Shown here piece by piece: positions 1-8,303 of a stretch of DNA of 35,881 nucleotides. The notes beneath the pieces are model-generated. The model ran no database searches, was not told where the DNA came from, and saw only the letters and a program-made list of their open reading frames with translations. The position numbers were made by a program, and so were the translations under genes. Numbering within the stretch: position 1 is the first letter of the stretch; each line of letters begins with the position of its first letter. The stretch covers positions 1 to 35,881 of the forward strand of contig WYBM01000040.1 in NCBI GenBank assembly GCA_011525915.1, written 5' to 3'. This DNA is from Ardenticatenaceae bacterium (GTDB taxonomy: Bacteria > Chloroflexota > Anaerolineae > Promineifilales > Promineifilaceae).

Positions 1-678
1 GCCCTGCTCCTCTACAATGCGGTCACTCAGGGCCAGCATCTCCTCCCAGGTTTCGGGCACTTCATAACCGGCAGCTTCAAACGGCGCCACCGGATACCAG
101 ACGATCGATTTGGTGCTCGCCCGGTAAAAGACGCCGTACAAAGTATTATCCACCGTGCCCAGGTTGATCCAGGCGTTGCTGTAGTTTTCACCAAGCTGGT
201 CTGTGTTCAGGTGTTGGCCCAGGTCAACCAACACACCATCTTTGGCAAACTGGGCCATTAAACCGGGCTGTGGAAAACCGGCCACATCGGGGGCATCACC
301 ACCTTCGACACGTACGGTGATCAGGGTCTCGAATTCGGCTGAACCTTCATATTGCACGTCAATGCCTGTGGCTTCTTCAAACGGGGCCAAAGCGGCTACG
401 AAGTTGTCACCTTCGGCCTCTGTCCATTTGCCAAAAACGGTGACGGTGGTCCCGCTAAATTCACCAGCTTTGGCCCGTTCCAGAAAGGAAGTGGGGGGGG
501 CCGGATCAGTGGCCACGGCCGTAGGCTCTGTTTCCGTCGGCGCCTCTTCCGGTTCCTCCACGTCGGTACTTGCTTCCGTTTGTACGGTGGCTGTGGGTGT
601 TTTTACGGGCGGCTCTTCCCCACCACAAGCTGCCAACAGTAATAACAGGATTAAAATGGATAAAACTAAATTGCGCAT
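1..678 (-). CDS. Carbohydrate ABC transporter substrate-binding lipoprotein (partial)
   Basis: N-terminal 226 codons of an extracellular solute-binding protein, open at the left edge. It starts at ATG 678, preceded by GAGGAGAG. Residues 1-18 form a lipoprotein signal peptide with lipobox LAAC and Cys18, followed by a Thr/Pro/Glu-rich linker to about residue 62. The mature domain then begins (TVTVFGKWTEAEGDNF, later EGGDAPDVAGFPQPGLMAQF), a pattern I know from alpha-glucoside/CUT1-type binding proteins (AglE-like). It would capture a sugar or oligosaccharide outside the membrane and pass it to permeases that should lie further left. A ROK regulator on the same strand upstream supports a sugar-uptake role. 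The exact substrate cannot be read from the sequence. Confidence 0.88.
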   Translation of the reverse strand, partial: MRNLVLSILILLLLLAACGGEEPPVKTPTATVQTEASTDVEEPEEAPTETEPTAVATDPAPPTSFLERAKAGEFSGTTVTVFGKWTEAEGDNFVAALAPFEEATGIDVQYEGSAEFETLITVRVEGGDAPDVAGFPQPGLMAQFAKDGVLVDLGQHLNTDQLGENYSNAWINLGTVDNTLYGVFYRASTKSIVWYPVAPFEAAGYEVPETWEEMLALSDRIVEEQG

Positions 679-734
679 GTCATACTCTCCTCATTAAGAT
701 TTTGTTGTTGTGGTGGGCCTTGAGGCCACACCAC

Positions 735-986
735 CTCAGGCGTGGTCTAAAGACCAGCCTGAGCAATTCGGTCATGACGCTTGACAAATGCGCGAGCTCC
801 CCCTAAAACAAGGGGGATGCACACTTGCATCAATCGGGGATTGGCAGAACAATCGGCAAAATTGGTGACTGCCAATCCCTTTGCTGCGTCTGGTACATTG
901 CACCTCAGGCGCCGGCGTTACATTCCGGGGCAAAAGCGTGATCCTGTTGGCGTTAAAAACGCTTTTGCCAGGTGGTATTGCGCCTG
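735..986. repeat. Cluster of strong inverted repeats in the spacer between the ROK and ABC genes
   Basis: The 396-bp spacer 679-1074 has no gene I can support. It carries five hairpins in about 250 bp: CTCAGGC/GCCTGAG with inner TGGTC/GACCA (735-763), TCCCCCT/AGGGGGA (798-817), GGGATTGGCAG/CTGCCAATCCC (837-847 and 869-879), and CAGGCGC/GCGCCTG (906-912 and 980-986) enclosing GGCAAAAGCGT/ACGCTTTTGCC (929-939 and 959-969). The longer arms are perfect. They lie in the leader of the sugar transporter operon if it is transcribed from the right. They could attenuate or stabilise the transcript, or be relics of small mobile elements. Neither can be decided here. Confidence 0.7.
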
Positions 987-1074
987 CCGTGGGGCCAATA
1001 CATTTAACTAAATGGCATTGAGAAAGGCACCACCAACCGCACCCAACACCACTTATTACCAGTAAAATTTATCA

Positions 1075-2232
1075 TCAAATAACCCCCAGCTGGTGCTTCA
1101 GCACAAGCGCGGATGCCCCCATGAGCACCACATCATCACCCAGGGTCGTGAACTGGATGTTTGTACCGGCGGCCATAGCCGGCAAGACGCGCTGGCGAAC
1201 GGCCGTGCGCACCCCAGCCAGGAAGGGTTCACCAGCCCGGCACATTTGCCCGGCGATCACAATTTGCCGGACGTTTAAGATGCCGATGAGATGGGCTATG
1301 GCCGTGCCCATATAGCGCCCTGCTTGCTGTAAGATCGCTATCATAACTTCATCATTCTGTTGGGCGGCCTGCACCACTTCGTCCCAAGTGGGCGCCAACC
1401 CGTGGGGAGCTGGGCCTCTTTGGAATGCTACTTGCTGTAAAATGCCACGAATACTGGCCACCGTTTCCAGGCAGCCCCGATTGCCGCAGCTGCACCGCTC
1501 GCCATCTTCCACCACCGTCACATGGCCAATTTCACCAGCGCCAAAGCCATCACCAACGTGAAGTTGGCCCCCCAGCACAATACCGGCGCCAATGCCCCGG
1601 CCGGCCTTAATAAGCACCAGGTTACTGGTGTCGTGGGGATCAAAGGAATAAGCGGCCAGGGCGGCCAGATGACTGTCATTGCCTACGTAGACAGGCAGGT
1701 TGTACTGTTGTTCCAGCAGCGCTTTTAAGGGCAGGTCATGCCAGCCCAGGTTAACGGCGCCCAGCACAATGCCCTGGTCAGTATCTACCAGGCCGGGGGT
1801 GCCGATGCCAATGCCCAGGATGGGGGCCTGTGTTTGGGCCTGAAGTTGGGTGATGAGGCTGTGAACGAGGGCCAGGGCATCGTCGGCAGTACGGCCGTTG
1901 ACACCCATATCGACGCGCCGAGTCATCTCGCCCCGAAGATTGATCAGCGCGCCGCGAAAGTAGCTGGCACTTAAATCCAGGCAGAGCAGTTGGCGGGCAT
2001 CATCGGCCACACGCAGCAGGCGCGGTGGTTTGCCGCCAATGGAGGGGCCAAGGCCTGTCTCCCGTACCAAGCCTTCATCCATCAGGTCGGCCACCAGAGT
2101 AGAGACCGTGGCTTTTGTCAGGCGGGTAGCCCGGGCCAGGTCAGCACGGCTGATATCACCTTCATGATAAATGGTCTTTAGAATCAGGCGGGAATTATGG
2201 CGTTTGGTATGGGTACGTGTTGCTTTTTGCAT
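1075..2232 (-). CDS. ROK-family transcriptional regulator (NagC/XylR type)
   Basis: A 385-residue protein of usual ROK length. Residues about 10-60 are a winged helix-turn-helix (SRADLARATRLTKATVSTLV). Residues about 80-380 are the sugar-kinase-like ROK domain, with GIGIGTPG at 140-147, GND at 184-186, GEIGH at 233-237 and the zinc motif CSCGNRGC at 247-254. The N-terminal phosphate motif reads DLSASYFRG rather than the DxGGTK of active kinases, so it is probably a sugar-sensing repressor and not a kinase. It precedes a sugar-binding protein gene on the same strand, its likely target. A 17-bp palindrome 28 bp upstream of its ATG suggests autoregulation. The effector is unknown. Confidence 0.92.
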   Translation of the reverse strand: MQKATRTHTKRHNSRLILKTIYHEGDISRADLARATRLTKATVSTLVADLMDEGLVRETGLGPSIGGKPPRLLRVADDARQLLCLDLSASYFRGALINLRGEMTRRVDMGVNGRTADDALALVHSLITQLQAQTQAPILGIGIGTPGLVDTDQGIVLGAVNLGWHDLPLKALLEQQYNLPVYVGNDSHLAALAAYSFDPHDTSNLVLIKAGRGIGAGIVLGGQLHVGDGFGAGEIGHVTVVEDGERCSCGNRGCLETVASIRGILQQVAFQRGPAPHGLAPTWDEVVQAAQQNDEVMIAILQQAGRYMGTAIAHLIGILNVRQIVIAGQMCRAGEPFLAGVRTAVRQRVLPAMAAGTNIQFTTLGDDVVLMGASALVLKHQLGVI

Positions 2233-2259
2233 AGGGTCTCTTTAGACAGGGTATCTTTG

Positions 2260-2276
2260 TAAGTTCATTGAACTTA
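2260..2276. promoter_or_regulatory. Palindromic operator upstream of the ROK gene
   Basis: TAAGTTCA-T-TGAACTTA is a perfect inverted repeat with 8-bp arms and one central base, starting 28 bp before the ROK start codon. Its AGTT...AACT core resembles binding sites reported for ROK repressors such as XylR. Binding by the adjacent ROK protein is an inference from position and symmetry. Confidence 0.65.
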
Positions 2277-2386
2277 CTGATGAAGTTTAATCGACCCACC
2301 GCTTCTTGTCAACTGATTGAGGCGGCTTTTTACAGATCAAGCGGTCATGTGGTAGGACAGGCACGGCAAGGGATAAACGTATTCCT

Positions 2387-2415
2387 TTGGAACTCCTTCC
2401 ACCTTGCCATATAAT
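2387..2415 (+). promoter_or_regulatory. Sigma-70-type promoter of a probably leaderless transcript
   Basis: TTGGAA at 2387-2392 and TATAAT at 2410-2415 are separated by 17 bp. Transcription should start near 2422, which is one base from the ATG at 2423. No ribosome binding site fits in between. Confidence 0.6.
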
Positions 2416-2422
2416 TGCCTCA

Positions 2423-2866
2423 ATGAGCGTCTACCTGGTACCAAAACGCCCCTTAACCGTAACTCTCACTTTTTGGGGTGTTATTCTTTTTAGCCTATGG
2501 AACGTTAGCAAAGCCGTGGTACTGCTCCAAGACAGCGCGTTGCTTTTGGCGCGTGCCATACAGCCTGACCCCCGGCTGCAAGCTGTTGTGGCCCTGGTAT
2601 GGGCGCTGTTATTTGGCGGGGCGGCGTGGGGGTTATGGCAGGCACGGCCGTTTGCCCGGCAGGGCATCCCCCTTTTATCACTGGCCTTTGGCTTGTATAC
2701 TCTGGGTATCCGCTTGATCTTTTCGCCCTTGCCTTTCTGGTCGAGCGGCGGGTCACTTGATACACTCTTTTTCCTGATGGTCGTGATTTTGTCTTTCCTG
2801 GCGCTGAAAAGGGCCGGGCACAGGCATTATTTTGTTGAGAGAGGAGGATTAGAGATTAGCGATTAG
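2423..2866 (+). CDS. Small hydrophobic membrane protein of unknown function
   Basis: A protein of 147 residues with about four predicted membrane helices (TLTFWGVILFSLWNVSKAVV, AVVALVWALLFGGAAWGLW, GIPLLSLAFGLYTLGIRLIF and LDTLFFLMVVILSFLALK). I recognise no family. The open frame extends upstream to a TTG at 2387, but that TTG is the -35 box of a good promoter, so ATG 2423 is chosen. That start coincides with the predicted transcript start, implying leaderless translation. The C-terminal residues GGLEISD are encoded by the GATTAG-type repeat that begins at 2847, so the original end of the protein may have been altered by the repeat. Confidence 0.65.
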   Translation: MSVYLVPKRPLTVTLTFWGVILFSLWNVSKAVVLLQDSALLLARAIQPDPRLQAVVALVWALLFGGAAWGLWQARPFARQGIPLLSLAFGLYTLGIRLIFSPLPFWSSGGSLDTLFFLMVVILSFLALKRAGHRHYFVERGGLEISD

Positions 2867-2903
2867 CGATTGGAGATTAAAAATCTTGCCTATCCAATCT
2901 CCC
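2847..2903. repeat. GATTAG-type intergenic repeat
   Basis: Tandem units GATTAGA, GATTAGC, GATTAGC and GATTGGA, then their complement further on (TCCAATCTCC at 2893-2902), so the stretch can fold on itself. It overlaps the stop codon of the preceding gene and ends just before the carboxyltransferase start. A related fragment (CCTATCTCCAATCTC) lies near 31955. Confidence 0.6.
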
Positions 2904-2911
2904 TAAAAATT

Positions 2912-4456
2912 ATGGACCCCAAAATCGAACACCTGCGACAACTCAGACACGAATCCCATCAAGGCGGCGGTCCTGACCGTGTCGCCAAACACAAAGCCGG
3001 CGGCAAGATGACCGCCCGTGAGCGCATTGACTTGCTGCTAGATAAAGGCTCTTTCCGTGAGATCGACGCCTTTGTGGTACACCGCGAACGTAACTTTGAC
3101 ATGGATAAGAAGAAATACCTGGGCGATAGCGTCGTGACGGGCTGGGGTACCATTGACGGCCGTCTGGTGTACGTTTTCAGTCAGGATTTTACCGTCTTTG
3201 GCGGCAGCCTTAGCCAGGTACACGCAGAGAAGGTGTGCAAAATTATGGACATGGCCATGCGCAATGGTGCTCCCGTCATTGGTATCAATGACTCCGGTGG
3301 TGCACGTATTCAAGAAGGTGTGGTCAGCCTGGGTGGTTATGCTGACATCTTTTTGCGCAACACCCTGGCTTCCGGCGTGGTGCCCCAAATCAGCGCCATC
3401 ATGGGGCCATGTGCCGGCGGTGCTGTCTACTCGCCGGCGCTCACCGACTTCATCTACATGGTCAAAGAGAGCAGTTATATGTTTATTACCGGGCCAGATG
3501 TGGTCAAGGCTGTCACCGGTGAAGATGTGACCTTTGAGGAACTGGGTGGGGCCATGACACACAACAGCAAAAGCGGTGTGGCCCACATGGCGGCTGAAAC
3601 TGAGGCTGACGCGCTCTTCCTCATCCGTGAATTGATGAGCTACCTGCCTTCCAATAACATGGAAGACCCACCGTTTAAGCCCACCAAAGATGATCCCTTA
3701 CGTACCGAAACCGCCCTGGATACATTGGTACCGGATAACCCCAACAAACCCTACGATATCAAAGATGCTATCCACCTTATTATGGATGATGGTGAGTTTT
3801 ACGAAATTCAGGAACATTATGCCCAGAATATTGTGGTGGGGTTTGCCCGGTTGGGCGGTTATGCGGTAGGTATTGTGGCTAACCAGCCCATGGTGCTGGC
3901 CGGGGTGTTGGACATCAATGCCAGTGAAAAGGCCGGCCGATTTGTGCGCTTCTGTGACTGCTTTAACATCCCCCTTATCGTTTTTGAGGATGTGCCCGGC
4001 TTCTTGCCCGGTGTAGACCAGGAGTATGGGGGTATCATCCGCCACGGGGCCAAGCTGCTCTATGCCTTTTGTGAGGCTACCGTGCCTAAGATCACCGTTG
4101 TCACCCGCAAGGCCTATGGCGGCGCCTACTGTGTGATGAATAGCAAACATATTCGCGCCGATTTAAACCTGGCCTGGCCCACAGCCGAAATCGCCGTCAT
4201 GGGGCCGGATGGGGCGGTGAACATCATCTTCCGCCGTGAATTGATGGAGGCAGACGACCCGGTGACTAAAAAAGCAGAACTGGTGGCGGATTACCGCGAA
4301 GAGTTTGCTAACCCCTACGCTGCGGCGCGCCGCGGCTACGTAGATGACGTGATCGAACCACATGAAACCCGGCCGCGCCTGATCAATGCGCTGAACATGC
4401 TGCAAAACAAACGTGACCAAAACCCGCCGAAGAAACATGGGAATATTCCCCTCTAG
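2912..4456 (+). CDS. pccB: Acyl-CoA carboxylase carboxyltransferase subunit (propionyl-CoA carboxylase beta type)
   Basis: A 514-residue crotonase-fold carboxyltransferase that moves carboxyl from carboxybiotin to an acyl-CoA, most likely propionyl-CoA and possibly acetyl-CoA. Family motifs are visible in order: [70 protein letters not shown], then in the second half [35 protein letters not shown] and [14 protein letters not shown]. Length matches PccB/AccD5 proteins. ATG 2912 opens [12 protein letters not shown], the usual family N-terminus; the upstream TTG at 2870 would translate repeat DNA. No clear Shine-Dalgarno is visible. The biotin carboxylase and carrier genes follow, giving a full enzyme. 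Confidence 0.93.
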   Translation: MDPKIEHLRQLRHESHQGGGPDRVAKHKAGGKMTARERIDLLLDKGSFREIDAFVVHRERNFDMDKKKYLGDSVVTGWGTIDGRLVYVFSQDFTVFGGSLSQVHAEKVCKIMDMAMRNGAPVIGINDSGGARIQEGVVSLGGYADIFLRNTLASGVVPQISAIMGPCAGGAVYSPALTDFIYMVKESSYMFITGPDVVKAVTGEDVTFEELGGAMTHNSKSGVAHMAAETEADALFLIRELMSYLPSNNMEDPPFKPTKDDPLRTETALDTLVPDNPNKPYDIKDAIHLIMDDGEFYEIQEHYAQNIVVGFARLGGYAVGIVANQPMVLAGVLDINASEKAGRFVRFCDCFNIPLIVFEDVPGFLPGVDQEYGGIIRHGAKLLYAFCEATVPKITVVTRKAYGGAYCVMNSKHIRADLNLAWPTAEIAVMGPDGAVNIIFRRELMEADDPVTKKAELVADYREEFANPYAAARRGYVDDVIEPHETRPRLINALNMLQNKRDQNPPKKHGNIPL

Positions 4457-4457
4457 C

Positions 4458-4530
4458 CAGTAAGCAGTATTCAGTAAGCAGTATTCAGTGATCGGTGGCT
4501 GTGTGCTGAGCAGTGAATACTGAATAGTGA
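4458..4530. repeat. CAGT-rich intergenic repeat with mirrored halves
   Basis: AGTAAGCAGTATTC occurs twice in tandem, followed after a short gap by the partly complementary GCAGTGAATACTGAATAG. This belongs to the same degenerate CAGT family seen at 11913-12048 and 13874-13933. It fills the whole gap between the carboxyltransferase and biotin carboxylase genes and leaves no visible ribosome binding site for the latter. Confidence 0.6.
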
Positions 4531-4531
4531 A

Positions 4532-6052
4532 ATGACAACAGATCAGTTATTACTCCAACGATTCGACAAACTATTGATTGCCAACCGGGGTGAAATTGCC
4601 ATTCGTATTGTGCGGGCGTGCCGTGAGTTGGGCATTAAGACGGTGGCTGTCTATTCTGATGCCGACCGCAAGGCGCTGCATGTACGTTATGCTGATGAAG
4701 CGTACCATATAGGAGCGCCGCCTGCGCGCGAAAGTTATTTACGTATTGATAAAATTTTAGAGGTTGCCCGGCGTTCGGGTGCAGAAGCTGTTCATCCAGG
4801 TTATGGGTTTCTGGCGGAGCGGGCGGCGTTTGCCCAGGCGTGTATTGACAATGGCATTGTATTTGTCGGACCGCCGCCACATGCCATTCGGATCATGGGG
4901 GACAAGCAATCAGCACGGGAGGCGGTAAAAGCGGCCGGTGTGCCGGTGGTGCCTGGTTCAGAGCCGGGGTTAAATGATGACGAATTGATAGCAATGGCGG
5001 CCAGACTGGGTTTTCCGGTACTGGTCAAGGCTACGGCCGGCGGCGGCGGCAAAGGGATGCGCCCCGTGCATGACCCTGCTGCGCTGCCCGATGCGATTGC
5101 GGCGGCCCGGCGAGAAGCAGCGGCGGCCTTTGGGGATGACACCGTCTATCTGGAAAAGATGATTACGGACGGCCGTCATATTGAAATTCAGGTCCTGGCA
5201 GACATGCACGGCAATGTCATTCACCTGGGTGAACGGGAATGTTCCTTACAGCGCCGGCATCAAAAGGTGATTGAAGAGTGCCCCTCATTTGTAGTAGATG
5301 AAGATTTACGGCAGCGTATGGGCCAGGTAGCCGTGGCCGCGGCTAAAGCGGTGAATTACGTCAGCGCGGGCACCATTGAGTTCCTGGTAGATAAGAACAA
5401 GAACTTTTATTTTTTGGAAATGAATACGCGCCTGCAAGTAGAGCACCCGGTGACGGAGTTGGTGACGGGCGTGGATATTGTGCAGGAGATGCTGCGCATT
5501 GCCCGCGGCCGGCGGCTGCGCTTTAAGCAAGAGGATATCAAGATGAGCGGCTGGGCTATTGAATGCCGCATTAACGCTGAAGACCCCTACAATAACTATT
5601 TACCGTCAACGGGCAAAATTACAATGAGCCGGGTGCCCACAGGGCCAGGGGTGCGGGTGGACACGGCCGTTTACCCTGGCTTTGAAATTACCCCTTACTA
5701 TGACTCGATGATTGGTAAGCTCATTTGCTATGGTGAAACCCGCGCTGAGGCCATTTTGCGTATGCGCCGCGCTTTGGCCGAGTACCGCATTATGGGCGTA
5801 CAGACAAACCTCCCCTTTCACCAGCATATGATGGAAACGCCCAGCTTTTGGACAGGGCAGTTTGACACTAAATTTGTGGAAGAACGCTTCAGCATGAGCG
5901 ATAAAGAGTCGCCACGCGAAATGGAGGCGGCCGTTATGGCGGCGCTGGTGGCCCACCGCCACGGCCAGCAGGCCAGCCAGATTGTAGCCCCTGGTGCACG
6001 TGATGTGAGTAATTGGAAGTGGTACAGCCGCTGGGAACGGCTCAGACGGTAA
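4532..6052 (+). CDS. accC: Biotin carboxylase subunit of acyl-CoA carboxylase
   Basis: A 506-residue ATP-grasp biotin carboxylase. It uses ATP and bicarbonate to carboxylate biotin on the carrier encoded next. Visible motifs are [13 protein letters not shown] near the N-terminus, HPGYGFLAE, the glycine loop [12 protein letters not shown] (about 164-175), EIQVLAD, and the active-site strand [16 protein letters not shown] with RINAEDP after it. The roughly 50 residues beyond the usual biotin carboxylase end ([19 protein letters not shown], then [14 protein letters not shown]) resemble the tail seen in PccA/MccA-like proteins. It starts at ATG 4532 without a clear Shine-Dalgarno and is separated from the carrier gene by only 6 bp. 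Confidence 0.95.
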   Translation: MTTDQLLLQRFDKLLIANRGEIAIRIVRACRELGIKTVAVYSDADRKALHVRYADEAYHIGAPPARESYLRIDKILEVARRSGAEAVHPGYGFLAERAAFAQACIDNGIVFVGPPPHAIRIMGDKQSAREAVKAAGVPVVPGSEPGLNDDELIAMAARLGFPVLVKATAGGGGKGMRPVHDPAALPDAIAAARREAAAAFGDDTVYLEKMITDGRHIEIQVLADMHGNVIHLGERECSLQRRHQKVIEECPSFVVDEDLRQRMGQVAVAAAKAVNYVSAGTIEFLVDKNKNFYFLEMNTRLQVEHPVTELVTGVDIVQEMLRIARGRRLRFKQEDIKMSGWAIECRINAEDPYNNYLPSTGKITMSRVPTGPGVRVDTAVYPGFEITPYYDSMIGKLICYGETRAEAILRMRRALAEYRIMGVQTNLPFHQHMMETPSFWTGQFDTKFVEERFSMSDKESPREMEAAVMAALVAHRHGQQASQIVAPGARDVSNWKWYSRWERLRR

Positions 6053-6058
6053 TTTACT

Positions 6059-6583
6059 ATGATATATATAGCCACAGTAAACGACAGAGAGTACGAGATT
6101 ATCATTGACAATGATCAGGAAGTGATCATTAATGGCGTGCGGTATGAGATTGATTTTCAATACCTGTATGAGGACGGGGTATTGTCTTTGCTGCTTAACA
6201 ACCGTTCGTTGGAAGCCGTGGTAGATGATAAAGGTGACAGCTGGGAGGTGCTGACCCGTGGCGAGTTGTACACGGTGCAGGTACAGGATGAACGGGCTTA
6301 CCGGCTGGCCCAGGCGCGTGGCAGCGGCCCTGCCGTTACCGGCGAGGCTCAGGTGGCATCGCCTATGCCTGGCCTGATCGTTACGGTGGCGGTGGCCGTC
6401 GGCGACCATGTTCATAAGGGCGATAAGGTTGTCATTTTGGAGTCTATGAAAATGGAAAACGAACTGCGTGCCCCGCGTGATGGCGTTATTTTGCGTATCA
6501 ACGTCAACAAAGGGGACAGCGTGGAAAAAGACCAGACATTGGTGGTGATTGGTGATCCGGAAACGGGCGCTGATGATCAGTAA
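6059..6583 (+). CDS. Biotin carboxyl carrier protein of acyl-CoA carboxylase
   Basis: 174 residues. The C-terminal biotinyl domain (about 98-166) contains SPMPGLI and the biotinylation motif ESMKMEN with Lys131 as the modified residue. Residues 1-90 form a beta-rich N-terminal region (EYEIIIDNDQEVIINGVRYEI) seen in stand-alone carriers of propionyl- and methylmalonyl-type carboxylases. Here the carrier is a separate protein, whereas in many actinobacterial enzymes it is fused to biotin carboxylase. The gene is tightly coupled behind accC (6-bp gap). With pccB and accC it completes a biotin-dependent acyl-CoA carboxylase. Confidence 0.93.
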   Translation: MIYIATVNDREYEIIIDNDQEVIINGVRYEIDFQYLYEDGVLSLLLNNRSLEAVVDDKGDSWEVLTRGELYTVQVQDERAYRLAQARGSGPAVTGEAQVASPMPGLIVTVAVAVGDHVHKGDKVVILESMKMENELRAPRDGVILRINVNKGDSVEKDQTLVVIGDPETGADDQ

Positions 6584-6609
6584 GCAGCGGCCAGTTATCA
6601 GTTAAACAA

Positions 6610-7215
6610 ATGGTTGAACATGAGCGTTTAGAAGTAGAGGTGAAATTTTGGGTAGCACAGTTAACGGCCGTGCGTCAACAACTCTTGTCAGGCGGTGCTG
6701 TCCTTAAAAAGCCGCGTGTCTTTGAACGCAACCTGCGCCTGGATACACCCGACGAGCGGCTTTTACAGCAGCGCCAATTATTACGTGTACGGCAAGACAC
6801 GGCCGTGACCATCACCTTCAAAGGCGAACAGCTGACGCTGCCCGCCAGTGAAGCCAAAGTACGGGAAGAAGTTGAGTTCCAGGCCAGTGATCTAGAGACG
6901 GCCGTGCTGCTTTTCCAGCGCCTTGGCTTTAACCCCGTCCAGGTCTACGAAAAGTACCGCGAAACCTTTCAATGGGACGATGTAGAGGTAGTGTTGGATG
7001 AGCTGCCCTTTGGTAACTTTATTGAGTTAGAAGGGCCAGAACCAGCCATCAAAGCCGCTGCCCTCCGGTTGAACCTGGATTGGAACCGACGTATCCTCAC
7101 CAATTACCTGGCACTTATGGCCCAGCTCAAAGCCTATCATCATTTGCCTTTTACTGACCTGACTTTCACCAATTTTGGTGATCTCCCTTTCTCCATTGCC
7201 GACATCCTGGCATAA
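6610..7215 (+). CDS. CYTH-domain protein (class IV adenylate cyclase / triphosphatase type)
   Basis: 201 residues. The N-terminal ExExK signature is present as E8-V-E10-V-K12. Further CYTH hallmarks are RLDTPDERLLQQRQLLRVRQD (charged strand pair), TFKGEQ, REEVEF, EKYRETF, and the acidic pair in VEVVLDELPFGNFIELEG. CYTH proteins bind triphosphate substrates with divalent metal in a beta tunnel. Members include CyaB-type adenylate cyclases, thiamine triphosphatases and inorganic triphosphatases, and I cannot choose among these. It lies 26 bp behind the carrier gene and may be co-transcribed, but no functional link is obvious. Confidence 0.85.
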   Translation: MVEHERLEVEVKFWVAQLTAVRQQLLSGGAVLKKPRVFERNLRLDTPDERLLQQRQLLRVRQDTAVTITFKGEQLTLPASEAKVREEVEFQASDLETAVLLFQRLGFNPVQVYEKYRETFQWDDVEVVLDELPFGNFIELEGPEPAIKAAALRLNLDWNRRILTNYLALMAQLKAYHHLPFTDLTFTNFGDLPFSIADILA

Positions 7216-7245
7216 TTAAGGCAGTACATTGCCTGGAGTTGCCCA

Positions 7246-8280
7246 ATGAATGAAATAGAACGACCTGACTTGAGCCAGGTGTCCCCAGAAGTTCGCGCCT
7301 ACATTGAAGCGTTAGAAGCGCAGGTGGCGCAGTATGAATCTGACCAGCCTGAACAGGTCAGTGCTGTGCCACAAGAGCCCCCGACCACGATAAACGTTAT
7401 TTCCGCCAGCCAGCAGGGTCGAGGCAAGCGCACACCACGCCACTTTTACGGCCGTCAGCGCCGCGGTGGTATGGGGGTGTTTGACCTGGAAACGGACGCG
7501 CCTGACTACCCGGCACACCTGACCCTGGCTGACGAAAATGAGCACTTGCTGCTGATCAGCAACTTTGGCCGTGCCTATCGTCTGCCGGTGAATGCCCTGG
7601 CCGAGACGCCGGTGCGGGCGTCCGGGCAGTTAATGGTAGGCGATCTGTCCTTGCGCGAGAACGAACACATCGTCGGCATGCTGCCGGCTGACAGTGGGAC
7701 GCACCTGATTATGGCCAGCCAGCGCGGCTGGGTGCAGCGCATCCCGCGCAGTTACCTGGGCAAAAGCCTGATCAACGGCATGGCGTTTCATAACGTCAAA
7801 GAAGGTGGGCAGATCACGGCCGTGTGCTGGACCCCAGGTGACGGGGAGCTGTTCATGGCCACCGTGCAAGGCAAGGGCATCCGTTTCCGCGAGAGCCAGG
7901 TGTCTGATCGCGGCTGCCTGGGGCTGCGGGTAGATGTGGGTGATGAGGTGGCCGCGGTGACGGCCGTGTATGGTCACAGCAGCGTCTTCCTGCTGACCTA
8001 TGACGGTAAGGGCACTATCCGCCAGATGCCCACGTTTCTGGCGAATAAAGCCCCCGGCGCCGGGGGTAAGATGGTCATGAAAACCGAAAAACTCATCGGT
8101 GCGCTGACCGTTAACGAAGGGGACGATCTTTTTATCATTTCCCAACTGGGTAAAATCATCCGCTTTGCGGCCGCCGACGTGCCGCCCAAAGAGGGAGCCG
8201 TACAAGGTGTCAACTGTATGGCGCTGCGCAATGATACGGTCACGGCCGTGGCCGTGGCCTATATGCAGAGCAACGTGTAA
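7246..8280 (+). CDS. Stand-alone GyrA/ParC C-terminal-type beta-propeller protein
   Basis: 344 residues with no topoisomerase catalytic domain. Residues 71-77 read QRRGGMG, close to the GyrA-box QRRGGKG that DNA gyrase uses to wrap DNA. After it come repeated propeller blades (LLLISNFGRAYRLPV, LIMASQRGWVQRIPR, LFMATVQGKGIRF, VFLLTYDGKGTIRQMP, LFIISQLGKIIRFA), each with the typical x-G-x-[AGK]-x-R turn. The first 60 residues are a Glu/Gln-rich tail with a possible short helix. It may bind or wrap DNA or modulate gyrase in trans. The full gyrA is not in this window. The start at ATG 7246 follows a weak GGAG-like site (CTGGAGTTGCCCA). Confidence 0.85.
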   Translation: MNEIERPDLSQVSPEVRAYIEALEAQVAQYESDQPEQVSAVPQEPPTTINVISASQQGRGKRTPRHFYGRQRRGGMGVFDLETDAPDYPAHLTLADENEHLLLISNFGRAYRLPVNALAETPVRASGQLMVGDLSLRENEHIVGMLPADSGTHLIMASQRGWVQRIPRSYLGKSLINGMAFHNVKEGGQITAVCWTPGDGELFMATVQGKGIRFRESQVSDRGCLGLRVDVGDEVAAVTAVYGHSSVFLLTYDGKGTIRQMPTFLANKAPGAGGKMVMKTEKLIGALTVNEGDDLFIISQLGKIIRFAAADVPPKEGAVQGVNCMALRNDTVTAVAVAYMQSNV

Positions 8281-8303
8281 TCTTGCGCTGCTTAGAGGTA
8301 ACT

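Noticed and set aside
203..697. Plus-strand open frame of 164 codons
   Set aside because: It is antisense to the binding-protein gene, which has a signal peptide, a ribosome site and family motifs; the plus frame shows none.
848..868. tRNA-like fold in the hairpin-rich spacer
   Set aside because: No cloverleaf, T-loop or anticodon arm can be drawn; only simple stem-loops.
735..986. Integron attC-like sites
   Set aside because: The inverted repeats lack recognisable RYYYAAC and GTTRRRY boxes with the usual spacing, and no gene cassettes or integrase are nearby.
4458..4530. CRISPR-like direct repeats
   Set aside because: Only two short tandem units of the CAGT type, with no unique spacers and no cas genes.
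5606..6415. Minus-strand open frame of 269 codons
   Set aside because: It runs antisense across the end of the biotin carboxylase and the start of the carrier gene, both clearly real.
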